Shown: piece after piece, positions 1-9,341 of the stretch
Layout: each line of letters begins with the position of its first letter
Position numbering within the stretch: position 1 is the stretch's first letter
Origin: Pediococcus acidilactici DSM 20284
GTDB lineage: Bacteria; Bacillota; Bacilli; Lactobacillales; Lactobacillaceae
Length of the DNA stretch: 64,000 nucleotides
Assembly: GCF_000146325.1 (NCBI RefSeq)
Contig: NZ_GL397067.1
Location: 375,747 to 439,746 of the forward strand
Direction of reading: 5' to 3'
The notes under the pieces: model-generated
Databases searched by the model: none
What the model was told of the DNA's origin: nothing
What the model saw: only the letters and a program-made list of their open reading frames with translations
Program-made: the position numbers and the translations under genes

Positions 1-771
1 GGTATCTCGACGTGACTTAGCATATTTAGGGTTGCTAATTGGATCATAGTTAGTAGGGGACTGTGGCATTCCGGCCAACAACGCTAACTGAGCTAAATCA
101 AGCTTGTCCAGCGATTTACCAAAGTAGTATTTAGCGGCAGTTTCCATGCCATATACGCCGTTTCCCATGTATACCTTGTTAATGTAGAATTCTAAAATTT
201 GATCCTTGCTGTACTTTTTGTCAACTTGCAAAGCTAACCAAGCTTCCTGAGCTTTAACCTTTAAGGTACGGTCGGAAGCATCCGTTGAGAAAACGGATAG
301 TTTTACTAATTGTTGGGTAAGGGTACTAGCCCCTTGTAGTCCCAGGGAAGAGCCGGTAAAGTTGGCTAATGCGGCCCCAACGATTCGTACGGGGTCGATC
401 CCATTATTTTTATAGAAGCGCCGGTCTTCAATGGAAACAATCGCGTGTTTTAAAGTCTTCGGGATCTCTTCTTTTTTAACATATTCCCGGTTCTGCGACC
501 CTAGACGGGTTAACACCTTACCGTCTTTATCGTAAATAACGGTGGCATTGTCGCTAGATAATTGCGCTTCCGTAATCTTGGGCGCGCTTTGGGCGTAATA
601 CATAAATAAACCGCCGCCAAAAACAATTAACGCAACTAAAAAGCCAACCGCCGCTAATAAGAGCTTTTTAATCCATGAAGAAGGACCTCTCTTATTAGTA
701 TGAGAACGTTGCATTTGCGAATGTTGCGTTCGCCGCAGGGGCTGTTCATGATTATCATTTCTACTATTCAT
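1..771 (-). CDS. pbp1A: Class A penicillin-binding protein 1A, N-terminal part (runs off window)
   Basis: Bifunctional peptidoglycan glycosyltransferase/transpeptidase of the cell membrane. Only the first 257 codons are in the window. A polar, basic cytoplasmic tail (residues 1-35) is followed by one membrane anchor (about 36-60). The GT51 glycosyltransferase domain then shows motif EDRRFYKNNGID with the catalytic Glu near residue 115, GASTLTQQLVK near 148-157, and the KYSKDQILEFYIN and AGMPQSPTNYDP blocks. The transpeptidase domain lies beyond base 1. The start ATG at 771 is preceded by an AAGGAG site. The gene lies 33 bases downstream of recU on the same strand, the usual Firmicute recU-pbp pair, probably co-transcribed. 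Confidence 0.95.
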   Translation of the reverse strand, partial: MNSRNDNHEQPLRRTQHSQMQRSHTNKRGPSSWIKKLLLAAVGFLVALIVFGGGLFMYYAQSAPKITEAQLSSDNATVIYDKDGKVLTRLGSQNREYVKKEEIPKTLKHAIVSIEDRRFYKNNGIDPVRIVGAALANFTGSSLGLQGASTLTQQLVKLSVFSTDASDRTLKVKAQEAWLALQVDKKYSKDQILEFYINKVYMGNGVYGMETAAKYYFGKSLDKLDLAQLALLAGMPQSPTNYDPISNPKYAKSRRDT

Positions 772-804
772 ATCTAATCTCCTTGCTCTTTAAAAATCGA
801 TTCA

Positions 805-1404
805 CTATATAATTTGATCTACTGCCTCAAGATATGGAATTAACGGGTTAATCTGGTAGTTAATTTCATAACCATTTTGTTCAAATACAGAAAGCGGAAT
901 CGATTTTCGACCACCATTTTTGATATTTTTCCAAAATTTGAATAAGTCTGTTGCCGGTAGTAAAAATATCTTATCCAATTTTACAAATTTTACTATGGTA
1001 AAGCAAACTCCACCAACTTTTTGGCATTGCTCCATATGGGTAATTTGATGTTCGTGAAAGTTACTTAATGGAAAAGAAGTCGTACTCGTAGTTTCCTTTG
1101 CATCAAAATCAATGTATTTACCCTTGTATACGCCGTTATAGTCAGTAGTGGAAGCTTTACTAAAATATGCTTCTTTAATTCGTGCTGCACTACGTTTAGG
1201 GTAGTCAACCTTTACAATTTGAATTGGGGTTGGCTTTTTATGCACTACGGCAATTCCACGAGATAAGTAGTAACGATTACTTTCGTTAAGCTCTTCTTCT
1301 AAAGACATTCCCCGTTTTCCGTAAATCGGCACGCTCTGTTTCTGTGGACGATCAACACTAGGGTGGTTATTAAGTGTTGATCCAGTTGGGTAGTTAAATT
1401 TCAC
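805..1404 (-). CDS. recU: Holliday junction resolvase RecU
   Basis: Cleaves four-way DNA junctions in recombination and chromosome segregation. The 199-residue length is normal for the family. Residues matching the catalytic set of Bacillus RecU are visible: Asp88 in TTDYNG, Asp101 in IDFDAKET (Glu in Bacillus), and Lys103. The N-terminal segment has the typical IYGKRGMSLEEELN block near residues 27-40. It precedes pbp1A on the same strand, the conserved recU-pbp operon. The start has a GGAGGATGAG site directly upstream. Confidence 0.96.
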   Translation of the reverse strand: MKFNYPTGSTLNNHPSVDRPQKQSVPIYGKRGMSLEEELNESNRYYLSRGIAVVHKKPTPIQIVKVDYPKRSAARIKEAYFSKASTTDYNGVYKGKYIDFDAKETTSTTSFPLSNFHEHQITHMEQCQKVGGVCFTIVKFVKLDKIFLLPATDLFKFWKNIKNGGRKSIPLSVFEQNGYEINYQINPLIPYLEAVDQII

Positions 1405-1560
1405 GGCTCATCCTCCTGATAGCTTATTATACTATGCTAATAAGCTCTTTAAGATTACAAAAGACTTAAAAATAGGGGAACCACAAAACAATTTAGTTTT
1501 TCTGCGTACCTATAATGTAGTAAACTTCATTTACAGATGGTATGAAATGGGAGCGATAAA

Positions 1561-2112
1561 ATGAGTCGGCTTTGGTTAACAGGTTACCGTAGTTATGAAT
1601 TAGGGATTTTTTCGGATAGTGATCCCAAATTAAAAGTGATTAAGTTTGCCCTAAAAAATCGGTTGATTGAAAAAATTGAAACGGGAACGACTTGGGTGAT
1701 TGCAGGACCGCAATTAGGAACTGAACAATGGGGATTGATGGTAGCAAATGAACTAAAAAAAGACTATCCCGAGCTACAAACAGCAATGATGGCACCATTC
1801 GCGGATTTTGGTCAGCAATGGAAGTCAGAAAAACAAGAGCAATTGGCCGCTCTTAAAGCAAAGGTAGATTTTTACGGTCAGGTAAGTGATTTGCCATACA
1901 AAAATCCACAACAATTAAAAAATTATCAAAGTTTTATGTTAGAACATACCGACGAAGCACTTTTGTTATATGATAGTGAGCGGGAAGGAAAAACCAAATA
2001 TGACTTAACGGCAATTCAAAGATATCAAAACCAAAATGCGTACGACCTTACCACCATCGATTTTTATGATTTAGAAGATGAAGCTAATGCATACGCAGAA
2101 AACCAGGAATAA
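1561..2112 (+). CDS. ypsA: YpsA-type SLOG-domain protein (DUF1273)
   Basis: 183 residues, the usual size for the Firmicute YpsA family, whose SLOG/Rossmann fold is thought to bind a nucleotide-like ligand. The N-terminal block LWLTGYRSYELGIF and the GPQLGTEQWG motif (about 50-60) are family signatures. It sits between recU, transcribed away from it, and gpsB; in Bacillus ypsA and gpsB are also neighbours and both have been linked to cell division. The biochemical activity is unknown. A TATAAT box at 1511-1516 could be its -10 element; the GGGAGCGATAAA site fits the ATG at 1561. Confidence 0.9.
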   Translation: MSRLWLTGYRSYELGIFSDSDPKLKVIKFALKNRLIEKIETGTTWVIAGPQLGTEQWGLMVANELKKDYPELQTAMMAPFADFGQQWKSEKQEQLAALKAKVDFYGQVSDLPYKNPQQLKNYQSFMLEHTDEALLLYDSEREGKTKYDLTAIQRYQNQNAYDLTTIDFYDLEDEANAYAENQE

Positions 2113-2116
2113 TTCT

Positions 2117-2144
2117 TTGAATTTCCAAGAAGTTTTGATACAAT
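2117..2144 (+). promoter_or_regulatory. Probable sigma-A promoter of gpsB
   Basis: TTGAAT (2117-2122), a 16-base spacer and TACAAT (2139-2144), 44 bases before the chosen gpsB start. It lies just after the ypsA stop, so gpsB can be expressed on its own. Confidence 0.55.
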
Positions 2145-2187
2145 AGAATACAGTTATTTGATCAATAGTAATCAACGAGGTGCAGCG

Positions 2188-2529
2188 ATGGACAACATTA
2201 ATTTTACTCCAAAGGATATTTTGCAAAAAGAATTCAAACCGAAGATGCGGGGTTATGACCCAGCAGATGTCGATACTTTCTTAGATTCCGTAATTAAAGA
2301 TTACGAAAACTTTGGGAAAGAAATCGAACGGCTTAAAGACGAAAATGAACGGTTATCAGATAAGGTTGACGAATTAGGTAAGCAAGTTTCCGCTGGTGCA
2401 ACCGTTGAAGAATCAGCACCCGTTAGTGGAGCAACTAATGTGGATGTCTTGAAACGTTTATCCAATCTTGAACGTCGCGTATTTGGTGCTCAACTTGAAG
2501 ATAACGGCAACGATTCGCATCGAATCTAA
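2188..2529 (+). CDS. gpsB: Cell division protein GpsB (DivIVA-like)
   Basis: Small cytoplasmic coiled-coil adaptor that couples septal and peripheral wall synthesis by binding penicillin-binding proteins. 113 residues from the ATG at 2188. The DivIVA-like lipid-interacting head [19 protein letters not shown] and the following [13 protein letters not shown] are intact, then a heptad-rich coiled coil (about 38-65), a variable linker, and a conserved C-terminal trimerising segment ([15 protein letters not shown]). A TTG 30 bases upstream is in frame, but the AACGAGGTGCAGCG site places the start at 2188. A pbp1A gene lies 1.4 kb away. Confidence 0.95.
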   Translation: MDNINFTPKDILQKEFKPKMRGYDPADVDTFLDSVIKDYENFGKEIERLKDENERLSDKVDELGKQVSAGATVEESAPVSGATNVDVLKRLSNLERRVFGAQLEDNGNDSHRI

Positions 2530-2544
2530 ATTAAATATCATTTT

Positions 2545-2929
2545 GTAAATCTCGGGTAATTGCGGCTAACATCGGTTAGCTGAGGAAAGTCCATGCTCGC
2601 ACAAGCTGCGATGCTTGTAGTGTTCGTGCCCGGTGAAAAAATAAGCTGGGGCATCTGATTTCAGATGACGGCAAGCCAACGAGCTAAAGCTTCGGCCATG
2701 CTCTAGTAGCTTTGAAAAGTGCCACAGAGACGATCTTATTAAGAAATTAATAAGTTGGAACGCGGTAAACCCCTCGAGCGGGAAACCCAAACTATGGTAG
2801 GGGAGCTTCACATCGTGGAAATGAACTAAGATGTGGGGGCAGATTTAAAATCTGCAGATAGATGATTACCCAAATTTAAATTTTTCCTGAGAATTTATTT
2901 TGGACAAAACATGGCTTATAGAGGTTTAC
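2545..2929 (+). ncRNA. rnpB: RNase P RNA, B-type
   Basis: Catalytic RNA of tRNA 5' maturation. The universally conserved 5' block GAGGAAAGTCCATGCTCGC is at 2581-2600, and the 3' block GACAAAACATGGCTTATAGA precedes the end. The ends pair as helix P1: GTAAATCTC at 2545 with GAGGTTTAC ending at 2929, one G-U wobble. CTGATTTCAG and CAGATTTAAAATCTG hairpins and the ACGCGGTAAACCCCTCGAGCG core are also present. It lies 15 bases after gpsB and is followed by a strong terminator. Confidence 0.97.
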
Positions 2930-2940
2930 AAATTCAGGGA

Positions 2941-2980
2941 GGCTAGGGTGAAAGTTTACTTTTATCCTAGCCTTTTATTT
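2941..2980 (+). terminator. Intrinsic terminator after rnpB
   Basis: GGCTAGGG, a short loop region, then CCTAGCC followed by TTTTATTTT. It closes the gpsB-rnpB unit. Confidence 0.8.
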
Positions 2981-3012
2981 TACTAATAAACAATTCTAAT
3001 AGGGAAGTTATT

Positions 3013-4143
3013 ATGAAAAATTACAAATTATTAGCAACCATGGCAAGTGGTTTAGAAAGTTTGACTAAAAACGAATTAAAGGATTTAGGTTATGATGTCC
3101 AAACAGAAAATGGGCGAGTAAGGTTTGAAGGAACTTTTGAAGACGTTATTCGCACTAATTTATGGTTGCGGACTGCTGACCGAATCAAAATTATTGTGGG
3201 AGAGTTTAAAGCAGTCACTTTTGACGAGCTTTTTGAACAGGTTAAAGCATTACCGTGGGACGAGTTAATCCCGATTAACGGTGCTTTTCCAGTAAATGGT
3301 AAGTCTAAAAAATCCCAATTACATAGTGTGCCGGACGTCCAGGCGATTACCAAAAAGGCAATTGTTGAAAAACTTCGCGAGGTTTACCACTGGCGCAATC
3401 AACTACCGGAAACTGGGGCTAAGTATGGTTTAGAAGTCAGCATTGATAAAGATCACGTATTAATTACGCTGGATACTACCGGAGATAGTTTGTTTAAGCG
3501 GGGGTATCGTTTGTATAAAGGATCAGCCCCTCTTAAAGAAACCATGGCCGCGGCATTAGTAATGCTAACTAATTGGCACGCTGATAAACCACTAGTAGAC
3601 CCATTTTGCGGGTCAGGAACGATTCCAATTGAAGCAGCCCTGATTGGACAAAATATCGCCCCTGGCTTTAACCGTAGCTTTGCTTGTGAAAGCTGGGAAA
3701 TGGCTGACAAGGAATTAGTGGAACGGATCCGGGCCGAAGCAGACGAAAAAGCTGATTACGATGTCGAACTCGACATTACCGGTTATGATATTGACGGTAA
3801 AATGGTTGAGATAGCAAATAAAAATGCTGAAGAAGCTGGATTAGCCGGAATCATTAATTTTAAACAACAAGCCGTTAAGGACTTTAAAACGGAGCAAAAA
3901 AATGGGGTAATGATTGGAAATCCACCATATGGCCAACGGTTAAGCGACCAAAAAGCAGCCCGCGAAATTTATCGTCAATTAGGCACGGTAACTAGGCCAC
4001 TAGTCACTTGGAGTAAATATTTCATCACTAGCGACCTCGATTTTGAAAAATACTACGGGCAATCAGCCACTAAAAAACGCAAATTATATAACGGAGCGTT
4101 ACGAACGGATTATTTTCAATTTTGGGGTAAACGTGAAAGGTAG
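3013..4143 (+). CDS. rlmL: THUMP-domain RNA methyltransferase (RlmL/YpsC type)
   Basis: S-adenosylmethionine-dependent methyltransferase, by family a guanine-N2 methylase of 23S rRNA. 376 residues. Order: N-terminal ferredoxin-like/THUMP region (about 1-165, including DVQAITKKAIVEKLR), then a Rossmann methylase with the SAM motif DPFCGSGTIPIEAAL (196-210) and the amino-methylase motif NPPYGQRL (303-310). It corresponds to the N-terminal half of the fused E. coli enzyme. The ATG at 3013 follows AATAGGGAAG. The next gene starts 9 bases after its stop. Confidence 0.92.
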   Translation: MKNYKLLATMASGLESLTKNELKDLGYDVQTENGRVRFEGTFEDVIRTNLWLRTADRIKIIVGEFKAVTFDELFEQVKALPWDELIPINGAFPVNGKSKKSQLHSVPDVQAITKKAIVEKLREVYHWRNQLPETGAKYGLEVSIDKDHVLITLDTTGDSLFKRGYRLYKGSAPLKETMAAALVMLTNWHADKPLVDPFCGSGTIPIEAALIGQNIAPGFNRSFACESWEMADKELVERIRAEADEKADYDVELDITGYDIDGKMVEIANKNAEEAGLAGIINFKQQAVKDFKTEQKNGVMIGNPPYGQRLSDQKAAREIYRQLGTVTRPLVTWSKYFITSDLDFEKYYGQSATKKRKLYNGALRTDYFQFWGKRER

Positions 4144-4152
4144 GTCTTACTG

Positions 4153-5259
4153 GTGAAAATTGCGGTAATTGGTAACGGGATTGTAGGAGCTACGTTTGTT
4201 AGCGAAATGCTAGAGCGTTTCCCGGAAAACCAAATTGTTCAATTTGATGGCATTAAAGGAACGGCAACTACCGCTTCTGCTGGAATTATAGCTCCCTGGT
4301 TATCAAAACGAAGGAATCAAAAATGGTATCACTTGGCTCGATTAGGTGCCGAATATTTAAATCAGCTCGCCCAAAAATACGAAATGCCAGCTGACGTTTA
4401 TTATCAGAGCGGCGTCATTTATACTAGAGACCAAGCTGATAAGTTAAGTGAGTTGTACCAACTAGCCCAGACGCGGATTAAACAAGCGCCTCAAATGGGA
4501 GAATTTGAAATTGTCGACCATCAGACAATTCAAAAGGAATTTAATTTTATCCAAACCAAAAATGACGGACTTTACGTAAAGGGCGGCGCTCGAATTGATG
4601 GGCGCCAGTTCATTAATTTTTTACAAAAGCGTAATCAAGGTAAATTTGAGTTTCGCCATGACGTTGCCCAATTGAAACGAGAAGGTTCGCACGTGCTCGT
4701 TAATGGCGAACATTTTGATTTGGTTATTTTGGCTTGTGGGGCATGGTTAAAACAAACTTTGGCACCACTTGGGGTGGAAGCCTTGATTCGGCCACAAAAA
4801 GGGCAGTTAATTGAAGTTACGCTACCTGAGCACGCACGGATGGCTGACAAGGCACCCGTTCTAATGCCAGAAGGTGAACGGGATTTTATCCCCACTAATC
4901 AAGGAACCTTGCTGATTGGGGCTACGCACGAAAATGATCAAGGTTTTGATTTACAAGTTAGCTCCCAAATTGTGGAGGACTTATTAGCGAGCGGTCAACG
5001 AGTAATCCCCGGGCTTACTCAAGCAATGGTTAAAAGTGTTCGCGTAGGTACCCGAGCATATACAGCAGATTTCGCCCCATTTTTTGGTTATTTACCTGAA
5101 TTTCCAGAAATTATGGTTGCATCCGGTCTAGGATCTTCTGGATTAACCACGGGACCAATCATTGGGAAGTTACTAGTAGACTTAGTTGCGGATCCTCAGC
5201 GCGACGTTACCTCTTTGACTAAGCCAGTCGGTGATTACGTTAAATTAGGAGGAATCTAA
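4153..5259 (+). CDS. FAD-dependent oxidoreductase, DadA/D-amino-acid oxidase family
   Basis: 368 residues, soluble. The N-terminal dinucleotide-binding loop IGNGIVGATF (6-15) and the C-terminal FAD-contacting motif GLGSSGLTTGP are those of the DAO family (glycine/D-amino-acid oxidases and dehydrogenases). The substrate cannot be read from the sequence. It starts with GTG, and its stop overlaps the ATG of the following ebsA-like gene by one base, indicating translational coupling. The gene is common at this place in lactobacilli, between the rRNA methylase and fhs. Confidence 0.85.
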   Translation: MKIAVIGNGIVGATFVSEMLERFPENQIVQFDGIKGTATTASAGIIAPWLSKRRNQKWYHLARLGAEYLNQLAQKYEMPADVYYQSGVIYTRDQADKLSELYQLAQTRIKQAPQMGEFEIVDHQTIQKEFNFIQTKNDGLYVKGGARIDGRQFINFLQKRNQGKFEFRHDVAQLKREGSHVLVNGEHFDLVILACGAWLKQTLAPLGVEALIRPQKGQLIEVTLPEHARMADKAPVLMPEGERDFIPTNQGTLLIGATHENDQGFDLQVSSQIVEDLLASGQRVIPGLTQAMVKSVRVGTRAYTADFAPFFGYLPEFPEIMVASGLGSSGLTTGPIIGKLLVDLVADPQRDVTSLTKPVGDYVKLGGI

Positions 5260-5642
5260 TGAAAAAAGTAGAGAGTTTTTATTATCAACCTGATTTTTTA
5301 AACAACATCATTTCATGGTGTTGGACATTCTTGATTTTAATCGTTGGGGTCATTTTTTGGCTGGAAGTTACCACGTTTAATTGGATTACGGCAGTTTTCT
5401 TTGCACTGTTTGTAATGGTAATTAGTATTCAAACGGTAAGCCGAAGGGTCGAAGTAATTGGCTCGGAAGTTATTATCAATCGGGTGTTTAAAAGCAATTT
5501 TACCGTACTAAGCATCGCTAATATCGAAGACGTTACTCGCGGAAAAATCTCGATAGGTTTCCAATATGATCATAAAAGATATAAACTATTGATGAGGCGT
5601 CGCTCGGTAAATCGCCTTTATGAAATTCTTACAAAGGAGTAG
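5259..5642 (+). CDS. EbsA-family membrane protein
   Basis: 127 residues with two predicted membrane helices (about 18-36 and 41-60) and a basic cytoplasmic C-terminal domain. The N-terminal FYYQPDFLNNIISWCWTF block resembles EbsA proteins of enterococci and lactobacilli, whose exact function is unclear. It overlaps the upstream oxidoreductase stop by one base and lies 6 bases before fhs. The family name rests on remembered similarity, not on a search. Confidence 0.65.
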   Translation: MKKVESFYYQPDFLNNIISWCWTFLILIVGVIFWLEVTTFNWITAVFFALFVMVISIQTVSRRVEVIGSEVIINRVFKSNFTVLSIANIEDVTRGKISIGFQYDHKRYKLLMRRRSVNRLYEILTKE

Positions 5643-5648
5643 ATCATT

Positions 5649-7316
5649 ATGAACGATATTGAGATTTCCCAAAATGCAGAAATGCTACCCATTCAAGAAA
5701 TTGCCCAGCAGGCGGGATTTAATGAAAAAACCGTCGAACCATATGGGCGTTACAAGGCAAAGATTGATATTTTTGCTGAAGACGAAGAAGCTGCTCAATT
5801 AGGTAAACTAGTTTTGGTTACTTCAATTAATCCTACCCCGGCTGGAGAGGGTAAGTCGACGGTCACGGTGGGGCTTGGCGACGCTTTAAATGAAATGACT
5901 GGTTCTGCAATGGTAGCGCTAAGAGAGCCTTCACAAGGCCCTGTAATGGGCATGAAGGGCGGTGCTACTGGTGGAGGATATTCACAAGTAGTCCCAATGG
6001 ATGAAATTAACTTGCATTTTACCGGCGATATGCACGCATTGACCGCTGCTAATAATACATTGGCAGCCTTGATTGATAACCATATTCAGCAGGGAAATCA
6101 ACTCAATATCGATCCGCGAACCATTGTTTGGCGGCGGTGCTTAGATATTAACGATCGGGCGCTTCGAAACATCGTGATTGGCATGGGCGGTCGCTTTAGT
6201 GGGGTGCCGCGGGAAGATCACTTTGACATCACCGTTGCAAGTGAATTAATGGCGATTTTGTGTTTGGCAGAAAGCTTGACGGACCTTAAAAAGCGGATTA
6301 ACCGAATTTTAATTGCTAAAAATTATGCTGGAGAACCAATTTTTGTCCGTGATCTAAAGGTCGGCGGTGCGATTACCGCCCTCTTAAAAGATGCTTTAAA
6401 GCCTAACCTTGTCCAAACATTAGGTCATACTCCAGCATTAATTCATGGTGGTCCATTTGCTAATATTGCACATGGCTGTAACAGTGTTTTAGCAACTAAA
6501 ACGGCGCTAAAACACGCTGACTACACAATTACGGAAGCCGGTTTTGGAGCAGACTTGGGTGCTGAAAAATTTTTGGACATTAAGACTCCCGTTTTAGGTA
6601 AAGAACCTGACGCGATCGTCATTGTGGCTACCGTACGGGCGTTGAAGTACAACGGAGGCGCTAAGCTAGCTGACTTGCAAAACGAAGACCTTGTCGCCTT
6701 GGAAAAGGGTTTTGTAAACTTACAAAGACACATTAAAAATATGCAACGTTACCAAGTGCCAGTAGTGATTTCGATAAACCATTTTACTTCTGACACTGAT
6801 CAAGAAATTGCCGAACTCAAGCAATTAGTAGAACAGACTGGCGTACAAGCAGTAGTTACTGATGCTTGGGCGAAGGGCGGTGCTGGCTGTAAAGAGTTGG
6901 CCCAGGCCGTGATTACAGCTACCGACACAAATTCAGATGTTACGATGCAACCGTTGTATGATGTGGCAGCTCCTATTCAAGATAAAGTTAAAGCGATTGT
7001 GCAAAAAATGTACGGGGGCGCTGAAGTTCAATATTCAGCAACGGCTTTGAAGAAAATTAAAGAATGTGAGCAAAATGGTTGGGATAAATTGCCAATTTGC
7101 ATGGCTAAGACCCAATATTCCTTCACCGACGACCCTAAACAATTAGGGGCACCGACAGGATTCACTATGCACGTTAATGACATTAACATTCGCTTAGGGG
7201 CTGGATTCTTAGTTGTACTAACTGGCAAAGTATTAACCATGCCTGGACTACCTAAGCAACCGGCTGCATTAAATATTGACGTTAATGATAAAGGAGAAAT
7301 CACTGGATTATTTTAG
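5649..7316 (+). CDS. fhs: Formate-tetrahydrofolate ligase
   Basis: ATP-dependent synthesis of 10-formyl-tetrahydrofolate from formate, feeding purine and formyl-Met synthesis. 555 residues, full length. The P-loop TPAGEGKST lies at 63-71, followed by the conserved [19 protein letters not shown] segment and the [11 protein letters not shown] motif. It consumes the product of the folate operon at 28500-32936, so this genome can probably both make folate and load it with formate. AAAGGAGTAG precedes the ATG at 5649. Confidence 0.97.
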   Translation: MNDIEISQNAEMLPIQEIAQQAGFNEKTVEPYGRYKAKIDIFAEDEEAAQLGKLVLVTSINPTPAGEGKSTVTVGLGDALNEMTGSAMVALREPSQGPVMGMKGGATGGGYSQVVPMDEINLHFTGDMHALTAANNTLAALIDNHIQQGNQLNIDPRTIVWRRCLDINDRALRNIVIGMGGRFSGVPREDHFDITVASELMAILCLAESLTDLKKRINRILIAKNYAGEPIFVRDLKVGGAITALLKDALKPNLVQTLGHTPALIHGGPFANIAHGCNSVLATKTALKHADYTITEAGFGADLGAEKFLDIKTPVLGKEPDAIVIVATVRALKYNGGAKLADLQNEDLVALEKGFVNLQRHIKNMQRYQVPVVISINHFTSDTDQEIAELKQLVEQTGVQAVVTDAWAKGGAGCKELAQAVITATDTNSDVTMQPLYDVAAPIQDKVKAIVQKMYGGAEVQYSATALKKIKECEQNGWDKLPICMAKTQYSFTDDPKQLGAPTGFTMHVNDINIRLGAGFLVVLTGKVLTMPGLPKQPAALNIDVNDKGEITGLF

Positions 7317-7328
7317 TGATTAGAAGTT

Positions 7329-7781
7329 ATGAAATACACTGCTTATATTTTTGGGCTAATTCTATTAATAGCTGATCAAGCATTTAAATTTTTTATTAGC
7401 CACACGATTCCCTTAGGTGCAGTATGGCCATTAATTCCAGGTGCACTGTCGTTAACTAATTTACGTAATGACGGGGCAGCCTGGAGTATTTTGGCAGGAA
7501 GCCAACTTTTATTTACTCTAATCACAATCGTTGCGCTCTTTGTTTTGGGCTATTTATTAATTACGCAGCATAACCACGTTTGGTATCGTTGGGGCTTGAG
7601 CCTAATGATTAGTGGCACGCTGGGTAATTTTATTGACCGCATTCGGTTAAAGTACGTGGTGGATATGTTTCAAGTGGATTGGTTTAATTTTCCAATCTTT
7701 AACATTGCCGATAGTTGCTTAACCATCGGAGTGCTCATTTTAATGATTGCGATTATGCGAGATAACCGAATTGAAGGATAA
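7329..7781 (+). CDS. lspA: Lipoprotein signal peptidase II
   Basis: Membrane aspartyl protease that removes signal peptides from lipidated prolipoproteins. 150 residues, four membrane helices. Catalytic aspartates are present: Asp112 in VVDMF and Asp128 in FNIADS; the GNFIDRI block precedes them. It sits 12 bases after fhs and 9 before the pseudouridine synthase; the lspA-rluD pair is standard in Firmicutes. Confidence 0.96.
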   Translation: MKYTAYIFGLILLIADQAFKFFISHTIPLGAVWPLIPGALSLTNLRNDGAAWSILAGSQLLFTLITIVALFVLGYLLITQHNHVWYRWGLSLMISGTLGNFIDRIRLKYVVDMFQVDWFNFPIFNIADSCLTIGVLILMIAIMRDNRIEG

Positions 7782-7790
7782 GGGGATTTT

Positions 7791-8699
7791 ATGAAAGAAA
7801 TTAATTTTACGATTGAAGAATCTGCAAAGGGGCGTTTGGATAAGGTGATTGCGGAAAACGTCGCTGATCTAACCCGTTCTCAAGTGCAAAGCTTGATTAA
7901 AAAAGGGCAGATTCTGGTAAACGACGTGCCTACTACCAATCGTTATCAAGTTAAACCGAACGATCAAGTTATAATCAAGCTACCAGATCCGGTAGCAATT
8001 GACGTTCAGCCCGAAAAAATGGATTTAGATATTGTATATGAAGATGACGACGTGATTGTTGTTAATAAGCCCCAGGGTATGGTTGTCCATCCTGCTCCCG
8101 GGCACGATCATGGAACTTTGGTGAACGGACTACTGGCCCACACGCCTTTGGCAACGATTAATGGGGAGTTGCGCCCTGGAATTGTGCATCGAATTGACAA
8201 GGATACTTCCGGATTGCTTATGGTTGCTAAAAACGACCAAGCTTTAGTAAGCTTGAGCAAACAGTTAAAGGACAAAACTAACCAACGTAAGTATTGGGCA
8301 ATCGTTCATGGTAATATCAAAGAAGATACTGGTACGATTAATGCACCAATTGGTCGTTCTAAAAAAGATCGCAAAAAAATGGCCATCAACGAGGAAGGTC
8401 GCCCGGCGGTCACACATTTTAAAGTTTTAGAACGGTTTGGCGAATATACCCTCATAGAATGCCAGCTAGAAACCGGACGAACCCATCAAATTCGGGTGCA
8501 CCTTAAGTACATTGGTCATCCCGTAGCGGGAGATCCGTTATACGGTCCCCGAAAGACCTTGAAGGGAAACGGCCAGTTTTTACATGCTAAATTACTAGGG
8601 TTTAAACACCCGCGGACTGGCGAAGAAATGGTGTTTGAAGTTGATCCACCAGCTATTTTCCAGGCCACTTTAAAAAAATTACGAGCCATTAGTGACTAA
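7791..8699 (+). CDS. rluD: RluD/YlyB-family rRNA pseudouridine synthase
   Basis: 302 residues. An S4 RNA-binding domain (about 13-70) precedes the RluA-family catalytic domain with HRIDKDTSGL (133-141), where Asp136 is the catalytic residue. Conserved ETGRTHQIRVHL lies further on. The target is likely 23S rRNA by family; the exact uridines cannot be inferred. It directly follows lspA and precedes pyrR, the same order as in Bacillus. Confidence 0.94.
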   Translation: MKEINFTIEESAKGRLDKVIAENVADLTRSQVQSLIKKGQILVNDVPTTNRYQVKPNDQVIIKLPDPVAIDVQPEKMDLDIVYEDDDVIVVNKPQGMVVHPAPGHDHGTLVNGLLAHTPLATINGELRPGIVHRIDKDTSGLLMVAKNDQALVSLSKQLKDKTNQRKYWAIVHGNIKEDTGTINAPIGRSKKDRKKMAINEEGRPAVTHFKVLERFGEYTLIECQLETGRTHQIRVHLKYIGHPVAGDPLYGPRKTLKGNGQFLHAKLLGFKHPRTGEEMVFEVDPPAIFQATLKKLRAISD

Positions 8700-8779
8700 G
8701 AAATTTTTGCACAAGGTTGAAAAAGATTTAGATAACGTAAGTATGGCGTTGATATTAAAACTACGGAGGAGCTGACATT

Positions 8780-9313
8780 ATGGAAAAAGAAATTATGGAT
8801 GCAATGGCGATGAAACGAGCGTTGACTCGCATTACATATGAAATCATCGAACGGAATAAGGGCGTTGAAGATATTGTTTTAATTGGCATTAAAACTCGGG
8901 GAGTGTACATTGCTAAACGAATTGCTGAACGCCTGAAACAATTAGAGAATATTGATATTCCAGTTGGCGAGTTGGATATTGCGGAGTATCGCGACGATCA
9001 ACGCGATGGGGCAGGCAAGCGGCCTACCAAAACTAATGCTAACCTATCTAAAATTGACTTGAAAGACAAGAAGGTTATCTTGATCGACGACGTATTGTAT
9101 ACTGGGAGAACGATTCGGGCGGCAATGGATGCCATTATGGACATTAACCGGCCAGCGCAAATTAGTTTAGCTGTTTTGGTCGACCGCGGACACCGTGAAT
9201 TACCAATTCGAGCAGATTTCGTCGGGAAAAACATTCCTACTGCCCAGAATGAAAAAATAAACGTCTCCGTTCGTGAAATCGACGATGAAGACGTTGTGTT
9301 ATTAACGAATTAA
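8780..9313 (+). CDS. pyrR: PyrR: pyrimidine operon regulator / uracil phosphoribosyltransferase
   Basis: RNA-binding attenuation protein that senses UMP/UTP, with weak UPRT activity. 177 residues. The PRPP loop [13 protein letters not shown] (99-111) and the conserved [18 protein letters not shown] segment are intact, so this copy looks functional. AACTACGGAGGAGC precedes the ATG. No PyrR-binding-loop consensus or attenuator hairpin is visible in the 80 bases upstream or in the 28 bases before carA, so if it regulates this block it does so differently; it may act at pyr genes elsewhere. Confidence 0.93.
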   Translation: MEKEIMDAMAMKRALTRITYEIIERNKGVEDIVLIGIKTRGVYIAKRIAERLKQLENIDIPVGELDIAEYRDDQRDGAGKRPTKTNANLSKIDLKDKKVILIDDVLYTGRTIRAAMDAIMDINRPAQISLAVLVDRGHRELPIRADFVGKNIPTAQNEKINVSVREIDDEDVVLLTN

Positions 9314-9341
9314 AGGTGCATTAAATTGTGGAGGTGGCATT

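Noticed and set aside
2566-2811. An 81-codon leftward frame
   Set aside because: It lies entirely inside the RNase P RNA on the opposite strand.
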